Assembly (NCBI RefSeq): GCF_014647895.1
Contig: NZ_BMQB01000002.1
Span: forward strand, 558,001-622,000
DNA: 64,000 bases
From: Pilimelia anulata
GTDB lineage: Bacteria > Actinomycetota > Actinomycetes > Mycobacteriales > Micromonosporaceae
Direction: 5' to 3'
Shown one piece after another: positions 18,076 through 26,451 of the stretch (positions are counted from its first letter, which is position 1; every line of letters begins with the position of its first letter). The notes beneath the pieces were generated by a model. That model did not search any database, had not been told where the DNA came from, and saw nothing but the letters and a program-made list of their open reading frames with translations. Made by a program: the position numbers and the translations under genes.

Positions 18076-19275
18076 TTGAAGCGCACCCGCATGCCCCTGG
18101 CCGCCACCGTCGCGGCGCTGCTGGCGTCCACTGTGGCGCTGGCGGCGTGCGACGCCGACGCCGAGCCGGACGCCGGCGCGGACGGCCCGGCCGCCGAGGC
18201 GCCGGCCGGGCTGACCGAGGCCGGGCCGCCCACCTGCGACACGATCTGGCAGCGGCGCGGCGCGTCGTTCTACGACCGGGCCGAGCCGATGGTGGACAGC
18301 CACGACGACCGGGCGGAGTGGACGGTGGCCCCGCCGGCCGCCGCCGGGCTGGACACCGCGGCGCTCGCCGCCGGCGGCGACGCGCTGGCCGAGCACCGGG
18401 GGATGCGGGCGGTCGTCGTGCTGCGCGGCGGCAAGCTGGTGTACGAGCGGTACTTCCGCGACGGCGCCGCCAACCAGAGCAACAATGTGCACTCGGCGTC
18501 CAAGAGCATCCTGCAGGCGCTGACCGGCATCGCGGTCGCCGACGGAAAGATCAAGAGTCTGGACGCGCCGATCTCGACGTACCTGCCGCAGTACGCCGCC
18601 GCCGGCACCCCCACCGGCGCGATCACCGTGCGCCGGCTGCTCGGCATGTCCTCCGGGCTGGACTGGCGCGAGGACGAGACCGAGGAGCGGATCGAGGAGT
18701 CCGACGACTGGGTCGGCGCGATCCTCGGCCTGGCCGAGAACCCGGCCGCCGGCTTCAACTACAGCACCGGCAACACGCACGTGCTCTCGGCGGTGCTCCA
18801 GGCCGCGACCGGCACGACCACGTGCGCGTACGCCCGGGAGAAGCTGTTCACGCCGCTGGGCATCATGCCGGAGCGGTGGACCAGGGACCCGCAGGGCGTC
18901 TACGCGGGCGGGTACAACATGTACCTGACCGCCCGCGAGCTGGCCCGGTTCGGCCAGCTCTACCTCGCCGGCGGGGTGTGGCAGGGCAAGCGGGTCGTGC
19001 CGGCTGCGACGGTCACCCAGTCCCGGACGATCACCGCCGAGCGGGTCCGGCAGCCCGGCTACCGGTACGCCTCCGGCTGGTGGGCCACCGACGCCGCCGG
19101 CCACGCGGTCAACCTGGCCTGGGGCTTCGGCGGCCAGTACGTCGCGGTGATCCCGGACCTCGACCTGGTCGTCACCACCACCCAGAACACGCAGGGCGAC
19201 GGCGACCGCGCCGAGTACCGCGAGCTGGACATCCGGGACTTCCTCACCCGGTACGTGGTGCCGGCCGTCCGGTGA
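18076..19275 (+). CDS. Lipoprotein serine hydrolase, beta-lactamase class C/esterase type
   Basis: The 399-residue protein has a lipoprotein signal peptide with lipobox ALAAC (C25), so it should be anchored on the outer face of the membrane. The hydrolase domain shows the SxxK nucleophile motif SASK (S140, K143), a YST motif in place of YxN and a C-terminal GWGFGGQY segment. Such enzymes include D-Ala-D-Ala peptidases, esterases and class C beta-lactamases; the substrate cannot be told, and true antibiotic resistance should not be assumed. The start is TTG, supported by GGGAGG (18062-18067) 8 bases upstream. It sits between pdxS and pdxT, an unusual place. Confidence 0.85.
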   Translation: MKRTRMPLAATVAALLASTVALAACDADAEPDAGADGPAAEAPAGLTEAGPPTCDTIWQRRGASFYDRAEPMVDSHDDRAEWTVAPPAAAGLDTAALAAGGDALAEHRGMRAVVVLRGGKLVYERYFRDGAANQSNNVHSASKSILQALTGIAVADGKIKSLDAPISTYLPQYAAAGTPTGAITVRRLLGMSSGLDWREDETEERIEESDDWVGAILGLAENPAAGFNYSTGNTHVLSAVLQAATGTTTCAYAREKLFTPLGIMPERWTRDPQGVYAGGYNMYLTARELARFGQLYLAGGVWQGKRVVPAATVTQSRTITAERVRQPGYRYASGWWATDAAGHAVNLAWGFGGQYVAVIPDLDLVVTTTQNTQGDGDRAEYRELDIRDFLTRYVVPAVR

Positions 19276-19297
19276 CCGGGCGGGCCGGCGGGCCGCC

Positions 19298-19303
19298 TAG
19301 GCT
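19298..19303 (+). promoter_or_regulatory. -10 box of pdxT (leaderless)
   Basis: TAGGCT ends 6 bases before the pdxT ATG, so pdxT-yebC appears to have its own promoter independent of pdxS. Confidence 0.5.
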
Positions 19304-19309
19304 GCGGGC

Positions 19310-19978
19310 ATGAACGTGGATCCGATCGTGGGGGTGCTCGCGCTCCAGGGCGACGTGCGCGAGCACCTGGCCGCGCTGGCCGAGTGCGACGTCATCGCCC
19401 GCCCCGTCCGCCGCGCCGCCGAGATCGCCGCGGTGGACGCGCTGGTCATCCCCGGCGGCGAGTCGACGACGATGAGCAACCTGGTCGACGTGTTCGGCGT
19501 CCGCGACGTCATCACCGAGCGGATCGCCGCCGGCATGCCCGCGTACGGCTCCTGCGCCGGAATGATCATGCTGGCCCGCACGGTCCTGGACGGCCGCCCG
19601 GACCAGCGCGGCTTCGACGGCATCGACGTGGTGGTGCGGCGCAACGCCTTCGGCCGGCAGGTCGACTCGTTCGAGGCGCCGGTCGAGCTGGCCGGCGTCG
19701 AGGGCGGGCCGCTGCACGCGGTGTTCATCCGGGCCCCGTGGGTCGAGTCGGTCGGCCCGGGCGTCGAGGTGCTCGGCCGGGTCGCGGTCGGCGCGGCGGC
19801 GGGGGGTGCGGGCGGGGCCGGCGCCGGTACAGTCGACGGGAGCGACGGTAGGATTGTCGCGATTCGGCAGCGGCGGCTGCTCGCCACCTCCTTCCACCCG
19901 GAGCTGACCGGCGACCTGCGGGTCCACCGGCTGTTCGTGGAGATGGTGCGGGCGGCGACAGGGACGACGGAGGACTGA
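19310..19978 (+). CDS. pdxT: Pyridoxal 5'-phosphate synthase glutaminase subunit PdxT
   Basis: PdxT hydrolyses glutamine and passes ammonia to PdxS. The 222-residue class I amidotransferase has GGESTT, the nucleophile C82 in GSCAGM, and the His-Glu pair H196/E198 in SFHPEL. A Gly/Ala-rich insert of about 20 residues (around GGAGGAGAG) precedes the last strand and lengthens the protein slightly compared with the usual about 190-200. The stop shares its last base with the yebC start. Confidence 0.96.
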   Translation: MNVDPIVGVLALQGDVREHLAALAECDVIARPVRRAAEIAAVDALVIPGGESTTMSNLVDVFGVRDVITERIAAGMPAYGSCAGMIMLARTVLDGRPDQRGFDGIDVVVRRNAFGRQVDSFEAPVELAGVEGGPLHAVFIRAPWVESVGPGVEVLGRVAVGAAAGGAGGAGAGTVDGSDGRIVAIRQRRLLATSFHPELTGDLRVHRLFVEMVRAATGTTED

Positions 19979-20730
19979 TGTCCGGGCACTCCAAGTGGGC
20001 GACCACGAAGCACAAGAAGGCGGCGATCGACGCCAAGCGTGGCAAGCTCTTCGCCCGGCTCATCAAGAACATCGAGGTCGCGGCCCGGACCGGCGGCGGC
20101 GACCCGGCCGGCAACCCGACGCTGTTCGACGCGATCCAGAAGGCCAAGAAGTCCTCGGTCCCCAACGACAACATCGACCGCGCCGTCAAGCGCGGCTCCG
20201 GCCTGGAGGCCGGCGGCGCCGACTGGCAGACGATCATGTACGAGGGGTACGGCCCGAACGGCGTCGCCCTGCTCATCGAGTGCCTCACCGACAACCGCAA
20301 CCGCGCGGCGACCGAGGTGCGCACGGCGCTGACCCGCAACGGCGGCACGTTCGCCGACGCCGGCTCGGTGTCCTACATGTTCTCCCGCAAGGGCGTGGTG
20401 ATCGTGCCCAAGGCCGAGTTGAGCGAGGACGACGTGCTGCTCGCCGTCCTCGACGCCGGCGCGGAGGAGTGCAACGACATCGGCGAGGCGTTCGAGGTGG
20501 TGTCCGAGCCGGGCGCGCTGCTGCAGGTGCGGGAGGCGCTGCAGGGCGCGGGGATCGAGTACGACTCGGCCGAGTCGTCGTTCGTCCCCAGTGCGACGGT
20601 GCAGCTCGACGAGGACGGCGCGCGCAAGGTGCTCAAGCTGGTCGACGTCCTCGACGACTGTGACGACGTCCAGAACGTCTACGCCAACTTCGACATCCCC
20701 GACGACGTGCTGGAGAAGGTCGAAGCGTAG
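19978..20730 (+). CDS. yebC: YebC/PmpR-family regulatory or translation-associated protein
   Basis: The 250-residue cytoplasmic protein starts with the family signature [18 protein letters not shown]. Members act as transcriptional regulators, and some help ribosomes through proline stretches. In mycobacteria the gene lies directly before ruvC; here 2.9 kb of other genes intervene. The start TGATG overlap with pdxT indicates translational coupling. One base separates its stop from that of the convergent methyltransferase gene. Confidence 0.95.
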   Translation: MSGHSKWATTKHKKAAIDAKRGKLFARLIKNIEVAARTGGGDPAGNPTLFDAIQKAKKSSVPNDNIDRAVKRGSGLEAGGADWQTIMYEGYGPNGVALLIECLTDNRNRAATEVRTALTRNGGTFADAGSVSYMFSRKGVVIVPKAELSEDDVLLAVLDAGAEECNDIGEAFEVVSEPGALLQVREALQGAGIEYDSAESSFVPSATVQLDEDGARKVLKLVDVLDDCDDVQNVYANFDIPDDVLEKVEA

Positions 20731-20731
20731 G

Positions 20732-21523
20732 TCAGGGGCGCCGGGCCAGCCAGGTGCTGCGGACCGCCCGGACGGTCAGGTCGCCCCGCTCGGTGATCCC
20801 CGCCGCCAGCGCGTCCAGCGCCGCCACGTCCGCCGCGGGCAGCCGGTCGGCCACCCGCTCGCGCATCCGCAGCAGCGTGACCAGGGCGTACTGGGGCGCG
20901 GCCGCGGGCAGCGGCGGGCGCAGGACGAGGTCGGCGCGGCGGGCGTCGAGCACGGTGAAGCCGGCCCGGGTCAGCGCCGGCGCCCAGTCCTCGTGCATGT
21001 GCAGCCCGGCCTCCGCCCGGAGGTCGGCCAGGATTGCGTGGCCGCGCTCCTCCACCGCCGCGTCGGGGGTGTCGGCCAGGAAGCGCGGCAGGTCGGTCAG
21101 CTCGGTGACCGCGAGCAGCCCGCCCGGCCGCAGCGCGGCGTGGACCGCGGCGAGGACCCGGTCCGGGTCGGCCACGTGGTGCAGCGACGCCGACGCCCAG
21201 ACCAGGTCGGCGGGGCCGTCCAGCGGCGGCAGCGCCTCGTCGACGTCGGCCCGGACGGTGCGAATCCGGTCGGCGACGCCGGCCGCCGCGGCGCGCTCGC
21301 GCAGGCGGCCCAGCATCTCGTCGTCCACGTCGACCGCGACCACGGTGGCCGACGGTAGCTGCCGGGCCAGGGCGACGGCGCCGGTGCCGGTACCGGCACC
21401 GAGGTCGACGATCCGGGCCCGCTCGGGTACGGCGGCGGCGACCGTGGCGACGAGGTCGCGGTGGTGCTCGCCCAGGACCTCCGCGTCGAGGTCCAGCATG
21501 TCGGCCAGGTGTGTGTGCGTCAT
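20732..21523 (-). CDS. SAM-dependent methyltransferase, unknown substrate
   Basis: The 263-residue class I methyltransferase has motif I VDLGAGTGTGAVAL at about 40-53 and the acidic VAVDVDDEM loop, followed by LVWASASLHHV. The substrate is unknown. The ATG at 21523 is 7 bases from a TACCGT -10 box, so the mRNA is probably leaderless. It is divergent from the XRE-cupin gene with only 48 bases between the start codons, which suggests that the regulator controls it. Confidence 0.83.
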   Translation of the reverse strand: MTHTHLADMLDLDAEVLGEHHRDLVATVAAAVPERARIVDLGAGTGTGAVALARQLPSATVVAVDVDDEMLGRLRERAAAAGVADRIRTVRADVDEALPPLDGPADLVWASASLHHVADPDRVLAAVHAALRPGGLLAVTELTDLPRFLADTPDAAVEERGHAILADLRAEAGLHMHEDWAPALTRAGFTVLDARRADLVLRPPLPAAAPQYALVTLLRMRERVADRLPAADVAALDALAAGITERGDLTVRAVRSTWLARRP

Positions 21524-21530
21524 GCCCCCG

Positions 21531-21536
21531 ACGGTA
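21531..21536 (-). promoter_or_regulatory. -10 box of the methyltransferase gene (leaderless)
   Basis: TACCGT on the minus strand ends 7 bases before the ATG. It lies back to back with the regulator promoter, with 22 bases between the two -10 boxes. Confidence 0.5.
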
Positions 21537-21558
21537 CCGCCGTCGTGCGCCAATGGCA

Positions 21559-21564
21559 TAAGGT
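21559..21564 (+). promoter_or_regulatory. -10 box of the XRE-cupin regulator (leaderless)
   Basis: TAAGGT ends 7 bases before ATG 21572. Confidence 0.5.
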
Positions 21565-21583
21565 CTTGCGTATGAAGCAAGAC
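21563..21583. promoter_or_regulatory. Possible autoregulatory operator over the start codon
   Basis: Perfect 7-bp inverted repeat, GTCTTGC (21563-21569) and GCAAGAC (21577-21583), with a 7-base spacer holding the ATG. With a leaderless start at 21572 it would cover about -9 to +12 and block RNA polymerase when bound. Confidence 0.45.
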
Positions 21584-22192
21584 GGTGAGGTCGATGCGCT
21601 GGTCCGGCAGCGGCTGCGCGGGCTGCGGCTGGCCCGCGGCTGGTCGCTGGACGAGCTGGCGGTCCGTTGCCACCTCAGCCCGTCCACGCTGAGCCGGATC
21701 GAGACCGGCCAGCGCCGGATCGCGCTGGACCAGCTCGCCGCGCTGGCCCGGGTGCTGGACACCTCGATCGATCAGCTCGTGGAGTCCGCCGGCGACGACG
21801 ACGTGGTCATCCGGCCGCACCGGGACGCCCGGCGCGGGATCACCACCTGGCTGCTGTCCCGGCCGGGCGCCCCGCACGGGATGACGATCGCCAAGCTGCG
21901 GGTCACCCGGGCGGTGCCGGCGGAGCCCCGGGTGCACCCGGGCCGGGACTGGTTCACGGTCCTGTCCGGGACGGTGGCGCTGCGGCTCGGCGAGCGGATC
22001 ATCCTCGTCCGGGTGGGGGAGGCGGCGGAGTTCTCGACGATGGTGCCGCACGCGTTCGGGGCGGCCGACGGGCCGGCCGAGATGCTGTGCATCCTCGACC
22101 ACGACGGCAAGCGGACCCACCTGGGTCCGGGCGGCGAGGGGGCCGACCCGCCCGACCAGCCGGAGGCCGGGAGCGGCTGCGGTCAGAAGTAG
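21572..22192 (+). CDS. XRE-family transcriptional regulator with C-terminal cupin domain
   Basis: The 206-residue protein has an N-terminal helix-turn-helix (LRLARGWSLDELAVRCHLSP, continuing LSRIETG, about residues 10-65) and a C-terminal cupin barrel (about 100-185) with VHPGRDWFTVLSG and a conserved LGE turn. This two-domain layout is common in regulators that sense small ligands. It probably controls the divergent methyltransferase gene and itself. The last 10 bases of the gene overlap the 3' end of the convergent acetyltransferase gene. Confidence 0.88.
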   Translation: MKQDGEVDALVRQRLRGLRLARGWSLDELAVRCHLSPSTLSRIETGQRRIALDQLAALARVLDTSIDQLVESAGDDDVVIRPHRDARRGITTWLLSRPGAPHGMTIAKLRVTRAVPAEPRVHPGRDWFTVLSGTVALRLGERIILVRVGEAAEFSTMVPHAFGAADGPAEMLCILDHDGKRTHLGPGGEGADPPDQPEAGSGCGQK

Positions 22193-23370
22193 TCGGAGAG
22201 CTGGGCCGGCTCGCCGCAGGCCAGCAGGTCCAGGGTCGCGGGGTCGGCGCCGCCGGCCGCCGCCGCCGAACCGGCCGCGACCAGGCTCCGGCCGGTCGTC
22301 ACGCCGCAGTAGAGCTGGGCGAAGCCGCCGGGCGTCAGCCGCAGGTCCGCGCCGGCGGCCGGCTCCAGCGTGCCCCGGCCGTCGGCGACGGTCAGCCGCC
22401 AGTGGCCGTCGTTCCACGGGCACAGCGGGTCGGCCAGGGTGAACGTCACCGCGCCCCCGGCGTGCGGCGGCCAGCCGCGCGCGGCGACCGCGCGGGCCGC
22501 GTCCACCGGCCGGTGCATCCACGGCTGCGCCGCGTGCTCGCGCATCGCCGGCCAGGGCAGCAGTGGCCCCAGCGCGTCGTACGCCAGCGGCGCGATCCGC
22601 AGCGTCGGCGTCACGCTGCGCCAGCCGGCGAGCGCGCCGAGCAGCGCCCGGGCGGCGGCCGGGTCCGCGGCCACCGGGTCCTCGACGGTGAGCGTCGCGT
22701 CGGCGGCGTAGCCGCGGCCGCGATCCCAGTACGCGTACGCGCACAGCTCGCCGTCCCGCTCCACCAGCGTCAGCCCGTCGGTGCCCGCGGTGGCGGGCGG
22801 GTCGCCGAACCGGCCGCCCGCGCGGGCGAGCAGGCCGGTGCGGTGGGCCACGAGCCGCCCGTACAGGTCGGCGGTCGCCGGTACGTCGGCGTCGGTGCCC
22901 GCGCGCAGCGTGAGGCCGGGCTCCGGGCGGTACCGGGGGAGGGCGGCGGCCGGTAGCGCGTACTCGCGGCGGGTCCCGCAGACCGCCCAGCCCGCGGCCG
23001 CGTACGGCTCGACCACCGTCGGGAACAGCGCGCTCACCGCCGCGCCGCGCTCGCGCGCGCCGGCCAGCAGCGCCGCGAGCAGCGCCCGGGCCACGCCCCG
23101 GCCGCGCCACTCCGGCGCGACCGCCACGCCGGCCACGTCCGCGGCGGCCAGTGTCCGGCCGCCCCACCACTGGGTGTCGTGCAGGTCGATCGCCCGGCCG
23201 ACCAGGGTGCCGTCGGGGGTGAAGGCGCCGTACCGGGTCAGCCAGTCCGGCGTGGCCAGCGCCGCGGCGGGCGGCTCGTCGGCGGGTTCCCCGCCGAAGG
23301 CCAGCCGGCCAAGGTCCCACGCCGCCGCCAGCTCGTCGGGCTCGATGGGGCGTACCGTCAGCTCGCTCAC
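22183..23370 (-). CDS. Eis-like GNAT N-acetyltransferase with C-terminal sterol-carrier-like domain
   Basis: The 395-residue protein has the layout of the Eis family: an N-terminal GNAT domain with the acetyl-CoA loop [15 protein letters not shown] (about 85-100), a second GNAT-like domain, and a C-terminal SCP2-like domain ending in the free carboxylate SDYF, which in Eis enzymes takes part in catalysis. Eis proteins acetylate amines, including aminoglycosides in mycobacteria; the natural substrate here is unknown. The GTG at 23370 is preceded by a TACGCT -10 box 7 bases away. The gene overlaps the XRE gene tail to tail by 10 bases. Confidence 0.85.
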   Translation of the reverse strand: MSELTVRPIEPDELAAAWDLGRLAFGGEPADEPPAAALATPDWLTRYGAFTPDGTLVGRAIDLHDTQWWGGRTLAAADVAGVAVAPEWRGRGVARALLAALLAGARERGAAVSALFPTVVEPYAAAGWAVCGTRREYALPAAALPRYRPEPGLTLRAGTDADVPATADLYGRLVAHRTGLLARAGGRFGDPPATAGTDGLTLVERDGELCAYAYWDRGRGYAADATLTVEDPVAADPAAARALLGALAGWRSVTPTLRIAPLAYDALGPLLPWPAMREHAAQPWMHRPVDAARAVAARGWPPHAGGAVTFTLADPLCPWNDGHWRLTVADGRGTLEPAAGADLRLTPGGFAQLYCGVTTGRSLVAAGSAAAAGGADPATLDLLACGEPAQLSDYF

Positions 23371-23377
23371 GGCCGCG

Positions 23378-23383
23378 AGCGTA
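23378..23383 (-). promoter_or_regulatory. -10 box of the Eis-like gene (leaderless)
   Basis: TACGCT on the minus strand ends 7 bases before GTG 23370. Confidence 0.5.
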
Positions 23384-23473
23384 GCCAGCCGGCCGGCCCA
23401 GCGCACCGCGGTTTCCGGTCCGGGGTGGACGCGCCGCGGGCGCGGCCGGGCCGGCGGCGGCGCGGGCAGCCGC

Positions 23474-23479
23474 TAAGCT
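23474..23479 (+). promoter_or_regulatory. Probable -10 box of the ruvCAB operon
   Basis: TAAGCT, about 165 bases before ruvC. TCGAACAGGTG follows at 23481-23491 and recurs at 23602-23612. TCGAAC matches half of an actinobacterial LexA box, but the other half is missing in both copies. Confidence 0.4.
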
Positions 23480-23522
23480 GTCGAACAGGTGTACGGGGCG
23501 GCCGAACGGTCACCGCTACCGG

Positions 23523-23570
23523 ACAGGCACGGCGGTCGACAGGCACAGCGGTCCACAGGCACGGCGGTCG
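23523..23570 (+). repeat. Three tandem 16-bp repeats in the ruvC leader
   Basis: ACAGGCACGGCGGTCG occurs at 23523-23538 and 23555-23570, with a two-mismatch copy between (23539-23554). Weaker copies continue to about 23605. The repeats lie in the 5' leader of ruvC. Confidence 0.8.
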
Positions 23571-23648
23571 CACAGCTACGGCTGCCGGACCGGTACAGCG
23601 GTCGAACAGGTGGGGCTGCCGGACAGGCGCGGCGGAGGGAGTGCGGCG

Positions 23649-24170
23649 GTGCGGGTGCTCGGCATCGATCCCGGCCTCACCCGGTGCGGCGTCGGCGTCG
23701 TCGAGGGGCAGCCGGGCCGGCCGTGCACGCTGGTCGGCTACTACGTCGTCCACTCCGACCCCGGCGACGAGCTGCCGCTGCGGCTGCGCCACCTCGACCG
23801 CTCCCTGGCCGACCTGGTGGCGCAGCACGCCCCGGACGCCGTGGCGGTGGAGCGGGTGTTCAGCCAGCACAACGTGCGCACGGTCATGGGTACCGCGCAG
23901 GCCAGCGCGGTCGCCGTCCTCGCCGGCGCCCGGGTCGGCCTGCCCGTCGAGACGTACACCCCCAGCGAGGTCAAGGCCGCCGTCACCGGCTCCGGCCGGG
24001 CCGACAAGGCGCAGGTCACGGCCATGGTCACCCGGCTGCTGCGACTCGACGCGCCGCCCCGCCCGGCGGACGCCGCCGACGCCCTCGCGCTCGCCATCTG
24101 CCACATCTGGCGCGGCGGTACCCGCGCCAGGGTCGCCGCCGCGGCGGCCCGGATCGGAGGTCGACGATGA
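23649..24170 (+). CDS. ruvC: Holliday junction endonuclease RuvC
   Basis: RuvC cuts Holliday junctions held by RuvAB. The 173-residue protein has the acidic catalytic set: D7 in GIDPGLT, Glu in AVERVF, and two Asp in [14 protein letters not shown] 23649 is chosen because the GIDPG motif then lies at the normal place, with GGAGG (23634-23638) 10 bases upstream. The stop overlaps the ruvA ATG (ATGA). Confidence 0.96.
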   Translation: MRVLGIDPGLTRCGVGVVEGQPGRPCTLVGYYVVHSDPGDELPLRLRHLDRSLADLVAQHAPDAVAVERVFSQHNVRTVMGTAQASAVAVLAGARVGLPVETYTPSEVKAAVTGSGRADKAQVTAMVTRLLRLDAPPRPADAADALALAICHIWRGGTRARVAAAAARIGGRR

Positions 24171-24772
24171 TCGCCAGCGTGCGCGGCCGGGTCGTGGCCG
24201 TCGCGGCCGACCACGCCGTCGTGGAGGTCGGCGGGGTGGGCTTCGCCGTCCAGTGCAGCCCCGCCACCCTCGCCGAGCTGCGGCCCGGCGCCGAGGCGGC
24301 GCTGGCCACCAGCCTGGTGGTCCGGGAGGACTCGCTGACCCTGTTCGGCTTCGCCGACGCCGCGGCCAAGGAGCTGTTCGAGCTGCTCCAGACCGCCAGC
24401 GGCGTCGGGCCGCGGCTGGCCCAGGCGATCCTCGCCGTGCACAGCCCGGACGCGGTCCGGGCGGCGCTGGCCGGCGGGGACGTGGCGACGCTGACCCGGG
24501 TGCCGGGCATCGGCAAGAAGGGCGCCGAGCGGCTGATCCTGGAGCTGCGCGACCGGGTCGGCCCGGTCGCCGCGGCCGGCGGCGACGGCGCGGGCGCGCC
24601 GGTCGCGGCGCTCTGGCAGGACCAGGTCCGGCAGGGCCTGGTCGGGCTGGGCTGGTCGGCGGCGCAGGCCGAGTCGGCGGTCGGCGCGGTCGCCGAGACC
24701 GTGGACGGGACGCCGCCGCCGGTGCCGGTGCTGCTGCGGCACGCGATCCGGCTGCTCGGCAAGGCGCGCTGA
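24167..24772 (+). CDS. ruvA: Holliday junction branch migration protein RuvA
   Basis: RuvA binds the four-way junction and docks RuvB. The 201-residue protein has the N-terminal OB fold (MIASVRGRV), helix-hairpin-helix motifs ([14 protein letters not shown] and [16 protein letters not shown]) and the C-terminal RuvB-binding domain. A Gly/Ala-rich linker joins the last two parts. It overlaps ruvC by 4 bases and ruvB by 1 base. Confidence 0.97.
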   Translation: MIASVRGRVVAVAADHAVVEVGGVGFAVQCSPATLAELRPGAEAALATSLVVREDSLTLFGFADAAAKELFELLQTASGVGPRLAQAILAVHSPDAVRAALAGGDVATLTRVPGIGKKGAERLILELRDRVGPVAAAGGDGAGAPVAALWQDQVRQGLVGLGWSAAQAESAVGAVAETVDGTPPPVPVLLRHAIRLLGKAR

Positions 24773-25830
24773 TGTCGGACGCCGGTGTGGTCTCGGCGTA
24801 CGCCGACGACGCGGAGCGCGACGCCGAGGCGAGCGTCCGGCCGAAGCGGCTGGCCGAGTTCGTCGGGCAGCACCGGGTCCGCGAGCAGCTCGACCTGCTG
24901 TTGCAGAGCGCGCTGCGGCGCGGCGCCGCGCCGGACCACATCCTGCTGTCCGGGTCGCCGGGGCTGGGCAAGACCACGCTCGCCATGATCGTCGCGGCGG
25001 AGCTGGGCGGCGGGCTGCGGATCACCAGCGGGCCGGCGATCGAGCGCTCGGGCGACCTGGCCGCCGTCCTGACCAGCCTGGCGGCCGGGGACGTGCTGTT
25101 CATCGACGAGATCCACCGGATCGCGAAGCCGGCCGAGGAGCTGCTGTACAGCGCCATGGAGGACTTCCGGGTCGACGTCATCGTCGGCAAGGGGCCGGGC
25201 GCCACCGCGATCCCGCTGGAGCTGGAGCCGTTCACCCTGGTCGGCGCCACCACCCGGGCCGGCCTGCTCACCGGGCCGATGCGGGACCGGTTCGGCTTCG
25301 TCGCCCACCTCGACTTCTACGAGCCGGCCGAGCTGGAGCGGGTGGTCACCCGCGCGGCCGGCATCACCGGCGTGTCGATCACCCCGGACGGCGCGGCGGA
25401 GATCGCCGGCCGGTCCCGCGGCACGCCGCGCATCGCCAACCGGCTGCTGCGCCGGGTTCGCGACTTCGCCGAGGTCCGCGGCGACGGCGTGGTACACCGG
25501 GAGGCGGCGCTGGCCGCGCTGCGGGTGTACGACGTCGACACGTCCGGCCTGGACCGACTCGACAAGGCCGTGCTGCGGGCGCTGGTCGACACGTTCGGCG
25601 GCGGGCCGGTCGGCCTGTCCACCCTGGCCGTCGCCGTGGGGGAGCAGCCGGACACGGTGGAGGAGGTGTGCGAGCCGTTCCTGGTCCGGGCGGGACTGCT
25701 GGCCCGGACGCCGCGCGGCCGGGTGGCCACCGCCGCCGGCTGGCACCACCTGGGCCGGACGCCGCCCGCCGCGCCGGGTGGACAGGGTGCGCTGTTCGGC
25801 GCGTCGGACAACCCGGACGAGCGCCCGTAA
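24772..25830 (+). CDS. ruvB: Holliday junction branch migration helicase RuvB
   Basis: This 352-residue AAA+ motor pumps DNA through the RuvA-bound junction. Visible motifs are Walker [11 protein letters not shown], Walker B VLFIDEIH, sensor 1 VGATTRAG, arginine finger region RDRFGF and the C-terminal winged helix ([14 protein letters not shown]). The ATG shares an A with the ruvA stop. Confidence 0.97.
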   Translation: MSDAGVVSAYADDAERDAEASVRPKRLAEFVGQHRVREQLDLLLQSALRRGAAPDHILLSGSPGLGKTTLAMIVAAELGGGLRITSGPAIERSGDLAAVLTSLAAGDVLFIDEIHRIAKPAEELLYSAMEDFRVDVIVGKGPGATAIPLELEPFTLVGATTRAGLLTGPMRDRFGFVAHLDFYEPAELERVVTRAAGITGVSITPDGAAEIAGRSRGTPRIANRLLRRVRDFAEVRGDGVVHREAALAALRVYDVDTSGLDRLDKAVLRALVDTFGGGPVGLSTLAVAVGEQPDTVEEVCEPFLVRAGLLARTPRGRVATAAGWHHLGRTPPAAPGGQGALFGASDNPDERP

Positions 25831-25876
25831 CCGTACCGTGATCTGTCGGGGTCCGTGTCTTCCCGGGGCCACGGAC

Positions 25877-25882
25877 TAGACT
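25877..25882 (+). promoter_or_regulatory. Possible -10 box of yajC-secDF
   Basis: TAGACT, about 85 bases before the yajC GTG. Confidence 0.35.
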
Positions 25883-25965
25883 TCGCGCGGTCCGTCCCGG
25901 ACATAGTTCCCAGCGCGACCGCCGGCGCAACCCGTGCCGGCGGCCCACCGGAAGGTCGATGACTC

Positions 25966-26301
25966 GTGCTCAGCGCAGCGCCCGAGAGCGGCGGTGGCGG
26001 CAGCTACCTGCCGCTGCTCCTGCTCGTCCTGCTCTTCGCCGCCATGTACTTCATGATGATCCGCCCGCAGCAGCGCCGCCGCCGGGAGGCCGAGCGGATG
26101 CAGTCGGAGCTGAAGCCGGGCGACGAGGTCGTCACGATCGGCGGCCTGCACGCGACGGTGGCCCTGGTCCGGGACGACGTGGTCGAGCTGGAGATCGCGC
26201 CGGGCGTCACCGTCCGCTACGCGCGGCCCGCGATCGCGCAGGTCGTACCGAAGAAGCCGGCCGAGGAGACCGCGGCCGAAGCCGTCGAGAGCACCGACTG
26301 A
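25966..26301 (+). CDS. yajC: Preprotein translocase accessory subunit YajC
   Basis: The 111-residue protein has one N-terminal transmembrane helix (LPLLLLVLLFAAMYFMMI) followed by the family motif RPQQRRRRE and a small cytoplasmic domain (ELKPGDEVVTIGGL). It associates with SecDF. The GTG start has GGAAGG upstream. A strong hairpin separates it from secD. Confidence 0.93.
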   Translation: MLSAAPESGGGGSYLPLLLLVLLFAAMYFMMIRPQQRRRREAERMQSELKPGDEVVTIGGLHATVALVRDDVVELEIAPGVTVRYARPAIAQVVPKKPAEETAAEAVESTD

Positions 26302-26305
26302 TCCA

Positions 26306-26345
26306 CGGCCGCGCCGCTCCCCGGCCGGGGTGGGCGGCGCGGCCG
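26306..26345 (+). terminator. Hairpin between yajC and secD (terminator or attenuator)
   Basis: 12-bp perfect stem (26306-26317 and 26334-26345) enclosing a GC palindrome CCCCGGCCGGGG (26319-26330). As secD follows in the same direction without an obvious new promoter, partial read-through is likely. Confidence 0.6.
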
Positions 26346-26451
26346 GCCGGCGCCACCCGCCGGCCGTGCGCCACCCACCTCGGTCGGACGGGAGCGGCCG
26401 CCCGCGCACGGGCGCCCGACCCGCGACCATGACATCGGGAGATACCTAGCC

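Noticed and set aside
23481..23612. LexA (SOS) boxes before ruvC
   Set aside because: Only one half-site (TCGAAC) is present in each copy; the second half does not match.
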